Shown here: piece after piece, positions 25,925-32,685 of the stretch
Layout: the number at the start of each line of letters is the position of its first letter
How positions within the stretch are numbered: the first letter of the stretch is position 1
Source: Streptomyces sp. V3I7
GTDB lineage: Bacteria; Actinomycetota; Actinomycetes; Streptomycetales; Streptomycetaceae
Direction of reading: 5' to 3'
Length of the DNA stretch: 64,000 nucleotides
NCBI RefSeq assembly: GCF_030817495.1
Contig: NZ_JAUSZK010000001.1
Span: forward strand, 3,017,001-3,081,000
Position numbers and translations under genes: made by a program
The notes under the pieces: generated by a model
Databases searched by the model: none
What the model was told of the DNA's origin: nothing
The model's input: only the letters and a program-made list of their open reading frames with translations

Positions 25925-25925
25925 G
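25899..25925 (-). promoter_or_regulatory. CIRCE operator 2 (HrcA site)
   Basis: TTAGCACTC, nine bases, GAGTGCAAG: one half is perfect and the other carries two changes from GAGTGCTAA. It covers the -35 region of groEL. Confidence 0.85.
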
Positions 25926-25982
25926 CGGCTATCGGTGTTTGAGGCGCACTCAGTCACGCACCCCGGCGCGTCGGCCGACGGC

Positions 25983-26053
25983 GGCACGGCAGGGCGGGCA
26001 CGACGAGGTGGGCACGAGGCGGGCACGAGGCAGGTACGACGAGGCGGGCACGA
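25983..26053. repeat. Short degenerate tandem repeats 'gcgggcacgacgag'
   Basis: About five head-to-tail units of 11 or 14 bases (variants 'gcgggcacgag', 'gtgggcacgag', 'gcaggtacgacgag') fill the space between the groEL control region and the terminator of the cold-shock gene. Mixed unit lengths argue against coding. Confidence 0.7.
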
Positions 26054-26089
26054 CGAAGGGCCCGCACCCACCCGGGTGCGGGCCCTTCG
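26054..26089 (-). terminator. Terminator of the cold-shock gene
   Basis: CGAAGGGCCCGCACCC and GGGTGCGGGCCCTTCG form a perfect 16-bp stem with a 4-base loop, 12 bases after the cold-shock stop codon. Confidence 0.82.
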
Positions 26090-26101
26090 CGACAAGAATG
26101 T

Positions 26102-26305
26102 TCAGGCGGTGACGCGAACCATGTCGGCCTGCGGACCCTTCTGGCCCTGCGAGATCTCGAACTCGACCCGCTGGCCCTCTTCCAGGGTGCGGTAACCGTC
26201 CATCTGAATGGCGCTGTAATGGACGAAGACGTCCGCACCACCGTCGACCGCGATGAAGCCGTAGCCCTTCTCCGCGTTGAACCACTTGACGGTGCCCTGA
26301 GCCAT
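26102..26305 (-). CDS. Cold-shock protein, CspA family
   Basis: The 67-residue protein is a canonical single-domain cold-shock protein with 'KGYGFI' (RNP1) and 'VFVHYS' (RNP2). It binds single-stranded RNA/DNA and acts as an RNA chaperone in the cytoplasm. ATG 26305 has GGGGAG six bases upstream; the ten codons upstream in the open frame are not part of the family. A long leader region precedes it, as is usual for csp genes. Confidence 0.95.
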   Translation of the reverse strand: MAQGTVKWFNAEKGYGFIAVDGGADVFVHYSAIQMDGYRTLEEGQRVEFEISQGQKGPQADMVRVTA

Positions 26306-26660
26306 GCCTAACTCCCCTATTACTGGCCCTTGCACAGATCCACCCTTCGCGGACCCGGGTCAGACCTCGCCCCCCAATCGGTCGGGGGCGTGCGCCGGAA
26401 CGCGTCGACCGCGGCTGAATGTATCTGCCCAACTGCCGTCTGCAACAGGTCAATCGGACGAGAATTCTGGACGGACTCGATCCGGAATATGGCGAGAATT
26501 CCCTGGAATTCAGGGCAAGTCGGACCCCGCGAAAGTCACAAATGCCGCGAAGAGTAAGTGCAGTTTGGCTGCTTCTTGTCGGGTGTGCGGCAAGAATCCG
26601 GGGCTTCTGCCCCGGGCGGGCGGGAGTGCGTTCCCCAACTGTACCGCGCTCAATCACGCG
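26306..26660 (-). promoter_or_regulatory. Long A/T-richer control region before the cold-shock gene
   Basis: This 355-base gap has no credible gene. It is clearly less GC-rich than its surroundings around 26410-26580 and includes repeated 'gaattc'-type words, plus one strong hairpin, CCGGGGC-TTCT-GCCCCGG, at 26598-26615. A promoter and a structured 5' leader for the csp gene are the simplest reading; exact boxes were not assigned. Confidence 0.45.
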
Positions 26661-26699
26661 GAATTGCCCCCTCCGTTTCTCTCACGGAGGGGGCAATTC
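26661..26699 (-). terminator. Terminator of the thrC-like/sulfur-carrier operon
   Basis: GAATTGCCCCCTCCGT and ACGGAGGGGGCAATTC make a perfect 16-bp stem with a 7-base loop, 22 bases after the operon's last stop codon. Confidence 0.82.
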
Positions 26700-26720
26700 G
26701 CCGCACGGCCGGTAACCGGA

Positions 26721-26996
26721 TCAGCCTCCGGCGACGGCGGGAATGATGGACACTCCCGCACCCTCCGGGGTCACCGTCTGAAGGCCCTGCTCGAAGCGCA
26801 CGTCGTCGTCGTTGACGTACACGTTGACGAAACGGCGCAGCTTGCCCTGGTCGTCCAGGACGCGGGCGGCGATGCCGGTGTGGTTCTTCTCCAGGTCGGC
26901 GATGACGTCGCCGAGGGTGGCGCCCTCGGCGGCGACCTCGGCCGCGCCACCCGTGTAGGTGCGCAGGATGGTGGGGATGCGAACGGTCACGCTCAT
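26721..26996 (-). CDS. MoaD/ThiS-like sulfur carrier protein
   Basis: The 91-residue protein has the beta-grasp fold of ubiquitin-like sulfur carriers and ends in Gly-Gly ('SIIPAVAGG'), the residue pair that is adenylated and turned into a thiocarboxylate. Its ATG overlaps the stop of the thrC-like gene by four bases (ATGA), so the two are translationally coupled. With a SAM riboswitch in front, it most likely hands sulfur to the PLP enzyme for homocysteine synthesis. I recall a Streptomyces MetM/MetO system of this type, and this would be MetO; I have not verified it. Confidence 0.85.
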   Translation of the reverse strand: MSVTVRIPTILRTYTGGAAEVAAEGATLGDVIADLEKNHTGIAARVLDDQGKLRRFVNVYVNDDDVRFEQGLQTVTPEGAGVSIIPAVAGG

Positions 26997-28273
26997 ACGA
27001 GGCCAGCCTCTCGGAAGGAGTCCAGGTCAGGACGGATCGTCGCGGTGAGCCCCGTGCCGGCCACCGCGTCCAGGGTCTTCAGTCCGTCGCCCGTGTTGAG
27101 CACGACGGTGGTCTTCGCCGGGTCCAGCAGGCCGGCCTCGATCAGCTTGCGGGTCACGCCGACCGTGACGCCGCCCGCCGTCTCGGCGAAGATGCCCTCG
27201 GTCCGGGCGAGCAGCCGGATCGCGTCGACGACCTGCTCGTCCGTCACGTCCTCCACGCCGCCGCCGGTGCGCCGCACGATGTCGAGGACGTAGGGGCCGT
27301 CGGCCGGGTTGCCGATGGCGAGGGACTTGGCGATGGTGTCCGGCTTCTGCGGCCGGACCACGTCGTGGCCCGCCTTGTAGGCGGTGGACACCGGTGAGCA
27401 GCCCTCGGCCTGCGCCCCGAAGATCTTGTACGGCCGGTCCTCGACCAGCCCGAGCGCGATCAGCTCCTTCAGCCCCTTGTCGATCTTCGTGAGCTGGGAG
27501 CCGGAGGCCACGGGGACGACGATCTGGTCGGGCAGCCGCCAGCCGAGCTGCTCGCAGATCTCGTACGCCAACGTCTTGGAGCCCTCGGCGTAGTACGGCC
27601 GCAGGTTGACGTTGACGAAGCCCCAGCCCTCGCCGGCCGGGTCGCCGATCAGTTCCGAGCAGAAGCGGTTGACGTCGTCGTAGTTGCCCTCGATGCCGAC
27701 GAGGTCGCCGCCGTAGACCGCGGCCATGACGATCTTGCCCTGCTCCAGGTCGTGCGGGATGAACACGCAGGAGCGCAGGCCCGCGCGGGCGGCGGCGGCG
27801 CCGACGGCACCGGCGAGGTTGCCCGTGGAGGAGCAGGACAGGGTGGTGAAGCCGAAGGCGCGGGCGGCCTCCAGGGCCTGGGCGACGACGCGGTCCTTGA
27901 AGGAGTGCGTCGGGTTGCCGGAGTCGTCCTTGACGTACAGCCCGCCGGTCACGCCGAGTTCGCGCGCCAGGTTGTCGGCGCGGACGAGCTTGGTCCAGCC
28001 GGGGTTGATGTTGGGCTTGCCGGCCACGTCGGCGGGGACGGGCAGCAGGGGGGCGTAGCGCCAGATGTCGGCGGGGCCGGACTCGATACGGGCGCGGAGT
28101 TCCTCGGTGTCGTACGCCGAGAAGTCGTAGGCGATCTCCAGCGGGCCGAAACACTCCTCGCAGGCGAATACCGATCCGAGCGGTACCCGGTGGCCGCATT
28201 CGCGGCAGCTCAGCGCTTCGGCGGGACCGAGGTCGACGGACGATGTGGTGGTCGCGACGGTCTGCACAGCCAT
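26993..28273 (-). CDS. thrC: Threonine synthase-family PLP enzyme, probable homocysteine synthase
   Basis: The 426-residue protein has a zinc-ribbon-like N-terminus ('CRECGHRVPLGSVFACEEC') and a threonine-synthase PLP domain; the Schiff-base Lys is in 'GNPTHSFKDR' and the phosphate-binding loop region in 'SCSSTGNLAGAVGA'. By fold it acts on O-phosphohomoserine. Coupling to a sulfur carrier and a SAM-I riboswitch points to replacement of phosphate by sulfide, giving homocysteine, rather than threonine formation; Streptomyces has another thrC beside hom and thrB. ATG 28273 lies after AAAGGG; the longer upstream frame runs into the riboswitch. Confidence 0.85.
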   Translation of the reverse strand: MAVQTVATTTSSVDLGPAEALSCRECGHRVPLGSVFACEECFGPLEIAYDFSAYDTEELRARIESGPADIWRYAPLLPVPADVAGKPNINPGWTKLVRADNLARELGVTGGLYVKDDSGNPTHSFKDRVVAQALEAARAFGFTTLSCSSTGNLAGAVGAAAARAGLRSCVFIPHDLEQGKIVMAAVYGGDLVGIEGNYDDVNRFCSELIGDPAGEGWGFVNVNLRPYYAEGSKTLAYEICEQLGWRLPDQIVVPVASGSQLTKIDKGLKELIALGLVEDRPYKIFGAQAEGCSPVSTAYKAGHDVVRPQKPDTIAKSLAIGNPADGPYVLDIVRRTGGGVEDVTDEQVVDAIRLLARTEGIFAETAGGVTVGVTRKLIEAGLLDPAKTTVVLNTGDGLKTLDAVAGTGLTATIRPDLDSFREAGLV

Positions 28274-28290
28274 AAAGGCGAGGCCCTTTC

Positions 28291-28433
28291 TCCTCATCTT
28301 CCTCACGACGCATCTCGCCGTGAGACGGATTTGGCACCTTCCCTAGCCGGGAGCCTCGCCGCATGAGACGAGTACCGACTGGAGGGTTGCCGGGGCTTCA
28401 TCGGGCCGTGTCCCTCTGCCCCTCTGGATGAGC
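28291..28433 (-). ncRNA. SAM-I riboswitch (S-box)
   Basis: On the minus strand the conserved S-box parts appear in order: P1 5' strand CTCATCC with CAGAGG, 'GATGAAGCCCCGGCAACC' (28385-28402), a stem, 'GGTGCCAAATCC' (28327-28338), the P4 stem CGTCTCACGGCGAGATGCG region, and P1 3' strand GATGAGGA (28291-28298). The ribosome site GAGGAG (28290-28295) overlaps the P1 3' strand, so SAM binding should hide it and block translation. A small AAAGG/CCTTT hairpin directly before the ATG completes the expression platform. S-box RNAs respond to S-adenosylmethionine and control methionine genes. Confidence 0.9.
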
Positions 28434-28563
28434 TGTATGCGGTTGTGAACGGCGGAGACCCCCGACATGCGATGGTCATCCGCGTTGTTCAAGACTGTAA
28501 CCGAAGGCCAGGACAGTTGAGATAGTCGTCCGAACCGCGAGATGGATCGCTATGGATCAATGA

Positions 28564-28581
28564 GATCACCAGGGGGTGATC
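28564..28581. promoter_or_regulatory. 18-bp interrupted palindrome before gpgS
   Basis: GATCACC, four bases, GGTGATC. It lies ten bases upstream of the gpgS ribosome site and could be an operator or a leader hairpin. Confidence 0.45.
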
Positions 28582-28604
28582 ACGAAAGTGAGGAGGCGCG
28601 CACC

Positions 28605-29549
28605 GTGCTGGAAGAAGTCGAGCGCTGGCTGAGCACCCGCTCCTGGGCCGCGAGCGACCGCCCGCTCCGCCACCTCCTGGCGGCGAAGCAGCGCACGGGC
28701 CAGACGGTGTCCGTCGTGCTGCCCGCGCTCAACGAGGAGGAGACGGTCGGCGACATCGTCGCCGTGATCCGGCACGACCTCATGGAACAGGTCCCGCTCG
28801 TCGACGAGATCGTCGTCGTGGACTCGGGGTCGACCGACCGCACCTCGGAGGTGGCGGCCGAGGCCGGGGCCCGGGTCGTGCACCGCGACGAGATCCTGCC
28901 GCGCATACCCGCCGTCCCGGGCAAGGGCGAGGTGCTGTGGCGCTCCCTGCTGGTCACCGGCGGGGACATCGTCTGCTTCATCGACGCCGACCTGAAGGAG
29001 TTCTCCTCCGAGTTCGTCTCGGGGATCGTGGGCCCGCTGCTGACCGAGCCGGACGTGGGCCTGGTCAAGGCGATGTACGACCGTCCGCTCGGCTCGGCTG
29101 CCGGGCAGGGCGGCCGGGTCACCGAGCTGATGGCCCGTCCGCTGCTGAACCTGCACTGGCCGCAGCTGGCCGGTTTCGTGCAGCCGCTCGGCGGCGAGTA
29201 CGCGGCGCGCCGCTCGCTGCTCGAACAGCTGCCGTTCCCCGTGGGGTACGGGGTGGAGCTGGGCATGCTGGTCGACGCCCTGCACCTGGCCGGCCTCGAC
29301 GCGCTGGCCCAGGTGGACGTCGGGGTGCGCAAGCACCGGCACCAGGACGGGCAGGCGCTGGGCCGGATGGCCGCCGCGATCTACCGGACCGCGCAGCTGC
29401 GGCTGGCCCGCGGGCATCTCGTCCGTCCCGCGCTCACCCAGTTCGAGCGGGGCGAGGAGGGCTTCGAGCCGCGCACCTACTCGGTGGACACCGAGGAGCG
29501 GCCGCCGATGGTGGAGATCGCGGAGTACGCCTCGCGCCAGGTGGCCTGA
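28605..29549 (+). CDS. gpgS: Glucosyl-3-phosphoglycerate synthase
   Basis: The 314-residue GT81/GT2-like glycosyltransferase has 'VVLPALNEEETVGDIV' at the N-terminus, the sugar-nucleotide metal motif in 'CFIDADLKEF', and 'QPLGGEYAARRSLLEQLPF'. GpgS joins glucose from UDP- or ADP-glucose to 3-phosphoglycerate, the first step toward glucosylglycerate or methylglucose polysaccharide. GTG 28605 has a perfect AGGAGG eight bases upstream; in-frame ATG codons further up are before that site. The trehalose gene otsA follows 60 bases later, so this is a compatible-solute/storage-sugar neighbourhood. Confidence 0.9.
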   Translation: MLEEVERWLSTRSWAASDRPLRHLLAAKQRTGQTVSVVLPALNEEETVGDIVAVIRHDLMEQVPLVDEIVVVDSGSTDRTSEVAAEAGARVVHRDEILPRIPAVPGKGEVLWRSLLVTGGDIVCFIDADLKEFSSEFVSGIVGPLLTEPDVGLVKAMYDRPLGSAAGQGGRVTELMARPLLNLHWPQLAGFVQPLGGEYAARRSLLEQLPFPVGYGVELGMLVDALHLAGLDALAQVDVGVRKHRHQDGQALGRMAAAIYRTAQLRLARGHLVRPALTQFERGEEGFEPRTYSVDTEERPPMVEIAEYASRQVA

Positions 29550-29609
29550 TCGCCGACGAGCGGCCGTATACGAGTTTGAGGGTTTACGGGCCGGGCTAGG
29601 TTGACGCGT

Positions 29610-31019
29610 ATGGCTTCAACGCACGGTGCCGAGGTGCTGGTCGCGTCCAACCGCGGCCCGGTTTCGTACACGCTCGAGGAGGACGGCTCGCTGCGGGCCA
29701 GGCGGGGCGGGGGCGGACTGGTCTCCGGCCTCTCCACGATCGGGCCGGACGCGGACGCGCTGTGGGTGTGCGCCGCGCTGAGCGAGGGCGACCGCGAGGC
29801 GGTGCGGCGCGGGGTGTCCGAACCCGGCGTACGGATGCTGGACATCGACGCGGCGGTGTACGACGACGCGTACAACGGCATCGCCAACTCGGTGCTGTGG
29901 TTCGTGCACCACATGCTCTACCAGACCCCGCTGGAGCCCGTCTTCGACGCGGAGTTCCGGCGGCAGTGGGCGTCGTACGAGGCCTACAACCGGGCGTTCG
30001 CCGAGGCGCTGGCCGAGGAGGCGGCCGAGGGGGCGGCGGTCCTCGTGCAGGACTACCACCTGGCGCTGGTCCCCCGGATGCTGCGGCGGCTGCGTCCCGA
30101 TCTGCGCATCGGCCACTTCTCGCACACCCCGTGGGCGCCGCCGGACTACTTCCGGATGCTGCCCGACGACATCGCGGCCGAGCTGCTCGGCGGGATCCTC
30201 GGCGCGGACCGGGCCGCCTTCCTCACGCACCGCTGGGCGGACGCGTTCACCGACTGCTGCCACGCCGTCCTCGGCCCCGGCATCCCCTCGGGCACCCGGA
30301 TCGGAGTGCATGGGCTGGGCGCGGACGCGGAGTTCCTGCGCGAGCGGGCGCACCGGCCGGACGTGATCGAGCGGATGGCGGCGCTGCGGGCGGAGATCGG
30401 CGAGGGGCGGAAGGCGATCGTCCGGGTGGACCGGACCGAGCTGTCGAAGAACATCGTGCGCGGGCTGCTGGCGTACCGGCGGCTGCTGGAGGACCACCCC
30501 GAGTGGCGCGGGCGGGTGGTGCACGTCGCCTTCGCCTACCCCTCGCGGCAGGACCTGGCGGTGTACCGCAGGTACACGGACGAGGTGCAGCGGGTCGCGG
30601 ACGAGATCAACGCCGAGTACGGGACGCCGGGTTGGACCCCGGTCGTGCTGCACGTCAAGGACGACTTCGCGCGCTCGCTGGCCGCGTACCGGATGGCGGA
30701 CGTGGCGCTGGTGAACCCGATCCGGGACGGCATGAACCTGGTCGCCAAGGAGGTGCCGGTCGTCTCCGACGAGGGGTGCGTGCTGGTGCTGTCGCGGGAG
30801 GCCGGGGCGCACGAGGAACTGGGCGAGGACGCGATCACCGTCAACCCGTACGACGTCCAGGGCACGGCGGACGCGCTGCACCGGGCGCTCGGCATGCCGG
30901 CCGGCGAGCGGGCGGAGCGGACCAAGCGGCTGGCCGCCGCGGCGACCGCACTGCCGCCGGCCCAGTGGTTCCTGGACCAGCTGCAGGCGCTGCAGGACGA
31001 CGGCAGTCAGCCCAGCTGA
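29610..31019 (+). CDS. otsA: Trehalose-6-phosphate synthase
   Basis: The 469-residue GT20 enzyme makes trehalose-6-phosphate from a nucleotide-glucose and glucose-6-phosphate. Recognisable sites are 'VASNRGPVSY' near the N-terminus, 'VQDYHLALVPRMLRR', 'VDRTELSKNI' (phosphate/donor contact) and 'LVNPIRDGMNLVAKE'. TAGGTT at 29597-29602 ends seven bases before ATG 29610, so the message is probably leaderless and separate from gpgS. OtsB lies 240 bases downstream on the opposite strand, convergent rather than in an operon. Confidence 0.95.
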   Translation: MASTHGAEVLVASNRGPVSYTLEEDGSLRARRGGGGLVSGLSTIGPDADALWVCAALSEGDREAVRRGVSEPGVRMLDIDAAVYDDAYNGIANSVLWFVHHMLYQTPLEPVFDAEFRRQWASYEAYNRAFAEALAEEAAEGAAVLVQDYHLALVPRMLRRLRPDLRIGHFSHTPWAPPDYFRMLPDDIAAELLGGILGADRAAFLTHRWADAFTDCCHAVLGPGIPSGTRIGVHGLGADAEFLRERAHRPDVIERMAALRAEIGEGRKAIVRVDRTELSKNIVRGLLAYRRLLEDHPEWRGRVVHVAFAYPSRQDLAVYRRYTDEVQRVADEINAEYGTPGWTPVVLHVKDDFARSLAAYRMADVALVNPIRDGMNLVAKEVPVVSDEGCVLVLSREAGAHEELGEDAITVNPYDVQGTADALHRALGMPAGERAERTKRLAAAATALPPAQWFLDQLQALQDDGSQPS

Positions 31020-31031
31020 CCGGCGAGCGGC

Positions 31032-31108
31032 TGCGGCTTGCGGATTGCGGATTGCGGATTGCGGATTGCGGCTTGCGGCTTGCGGCTTGCGGCTTGCGGC
31101 TTGCGGCT
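31032..31108. repeat. Heptamer tandem repeat (11 units)
   Basis: One TGCGGCT, four TGCGGAT and six TGCGGCT follow each other without a gap (77 bp), 12 bases after the otsA stop. Grouping of the two variants shows expansion by slippage. Confidence 0.92.
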
Positions 31109-31149
31109 TGCGCAGGCGTACGCCACGCATGCCCTCGACGCCGGGCCGG

Positions 31150-31209
31150 TCAGCCCAGCTCATCCACCAGCGCCTTGAGCAGGCGTACGTCCCTTTCCGG
31201 CCAGAGCCC
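31150..31209 (-). pseudogene. Diverged duplicate of the otsB 3' end
   Basis: About 20 codons ending in TGA at 31150 read '..WPERDVRLLKALVDELG', close to the true OtsB end 'GVVRLLAALADQLS'. The DNA 'gagcaggcgtacg' occurs in both. The rest of the gene is not found here, so this looks like a leftover of a partial duplication. Confidence 0.45.
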
Positions 31210-31261
31210 CCACGGGTCGACGGCCGGCGGCCACCCCACCTGCCGCATGCCTCGCCGCCGG

Positions 31262-32128
31262 TCAGCTCAACTGATCCGCCAGCGCCGCGAGCAGGCGTAC
31301 GACTCCTGCCGGGCCGTCCACCACCAGGTCGGCGCGTTCGGCGAGTTCGGCCACCTCGGAGCTGCCGCTGCACACGAGCAGTCCGGGGACGCCGTCGGAG
31401 CGGAGCTTGTCGACGGCGGCGTAGGCGGGGAGGTCGCCGAGGTCGTCGCCGGCGTACAGGACGCACTCGGCGCCGATCTCGCGGGCGTACTCCAGCAGGG
31501 CGACGCCCTTGTCCATGCCGGGCGGGCGCAGTTCGAGGACCATACGGCCCGGCTCGACGATCAGGCCGTGCCGGGCGGCGAGGTCGGCGAGCGGTCCGCG
31601 CAGCGCCTCGAAGGCTGCCTGCGGGTCCTCGGCGCGGCGGGTGTGGACGGCGACGGCGCGCCCCTTCTCCTCGATCCAGGTGCCGTGCCAGGCGCCGATG
31701 CGGTCGAGGAAGCCGGGCAGTTCGGCGCGCACGGAGGCGACGCCGGGGTGCGGGGCGGGGGCGCTGACGGTGCTGGTGACGGCGTCCCAGCGCTCGGCGC
31801 CGTAGTGGCCGAGGACGACGAGGTGCTCCAGGCCCGGCACGCCCGCGAAGCCGCCGTTGCGCACGGCGACCCCGGCCGGGCGGCCGGTGACCACGGCGAC
31901 GGAGGCCACCTTCGGGGCGAGCGCGGCGAGTGCTGGTACGGCGTCGGGGTGGGCGCGGGCCTGGTCGGGGTCGGCCACGATCGGCGCCAGCGTCCCGTCG
32001 AAGTCGAGCCCGATCACCGCGCGCCGCGGCCTGGCGAGCAGGGCCGCGAGGCCCTCCCGCCCTGCCTGGGTCACCGGTGTGGGCAACGGGTCCTTGCGGC
32101 CGGTCGAGTCCGTCGTATGGCTACCCAT
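31262..32128 (-). CDS. otsB: Trehalose-6-phosphate phosphatase
   Basis: The 288-residue HAD enzyme removes phosphate from trehalose-6-phosphate. Motif I is 'GLDFDGTLAPI' (nucleophile Asp near residue 42), motif II 'VVTGR', and motif IV 'LYAGDDLGDLPAY'. It completes the OtsA pathway. TAGGGT on the minus strand (32135-32140) stands six bases before ATG 32128, giving a leaderless transcript. The 270 bases upstream to the next gene hold no recognised gene; they contain two copies of 'cgggccgagtgacgc' (32190 and 32354 regions). Confidence 0.93.
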   Translation of the reverse strand: MGSHTTDSTGRKDPLPTPVTQAGREGLAALLARPRRAVIGLDFDGTLAPIVADPDQARAHPDAVPALAALAPKVASVAVVTGRPAGVAVRNGGFAGVPGLEHLVVLGHYGAERWDAVTSTVSAPAPHPGVASVRAELPGFLDRIGAWHGTWIEEKGRAVAVHTRRAEDPQAAFEALRGPLADLAARHGLIVEPGRMVLELRPPGMDKGVALLEYAREIGAECVLYAGDDLGDLPAYAAVDKLRSDGVPGLLVCSGSSEVAELAERADLVVDGPAGVVRLLAALADQLS

Positions 32129-32398
32129 ACGCCGACCCTATCCACCCCGAGCCCCACACACGCATGCCACGACGGGACTGGCCCGTGCCGGGCCGAGTGA
32201 CGCCTGCCCGGCTGCGGCACCTCTGCCGGGAGGCGGCTTCCGCGCTGCGCGATCCGCACCGGCGGTCTGCCCTCGGCGTCCGGGCCGGGCGGGAGACTTC
32301 CGGACGCGAGGACCCGGGATCGCGGCGCGCGTCGGCGCTCGGGGCGGTGGGGCGGGCCGAGTGACGCGGACCCGGCTCCGCGCTGCACGCGTCCCGCG

Positions 32399-32650
32399 TC
32401 AGCGTTCCTCGCGGCGCTTGTGGCGGATGCGGCGTAGGCGGTTGATCGTGACCGGGTCGTGGGCGAGGGCGCGTTCGTCGTCCAGGAGGGCGTTGAGGAG
32501 TTGGTAGTAGCGGACCGGGGCCAGGCCCAGTTCCTCGCGTATCGCCCGCTCCTTGGCGCCGGGGCCCGCGAAGCCCCGGCGTTCCAGGGCGAGGATGTCC
32601 CGTTCGCGCCGGGGGAGGTCCCGCGGCCGGTGCCCTTCGTCCCGTTCCAT
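32399..32650 (-). CDS. DUF3263 protein
   Basis: The 83-residue protein matches DUF3263, small actinobacterial proteins that look like a helix-turn-helix: 'LPRRERDILALERRGF', 'GAKERAIREELGLAPVRYYQLLNALL' in two pieces, and a basic tail. A DNA-binding role is plausible. ATG 32650 is preceded by TACCGT (32658-32663) at seven bases, another leaderless pattern. Confidence 0.82.
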   Translation of the reverse strand: MERDEGHRPRDLPRRERDILALERRGFAGPGAKERAIREELGLAPVRYYQLLNALLDDERALAHDPVTINRLRRIRHKRREER

Positions 32651-32685
32651 GTCCTGAACGGTAACGCCGGGCACCGACAGCCGGC

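Noticed and set aside
32129..32398. Plus-strand open frame in the gap between otsB and the DUF3263 gene.
   Set aside because: Arg/Ala-rich with no start signal or family resemblance; treated as non-coding.
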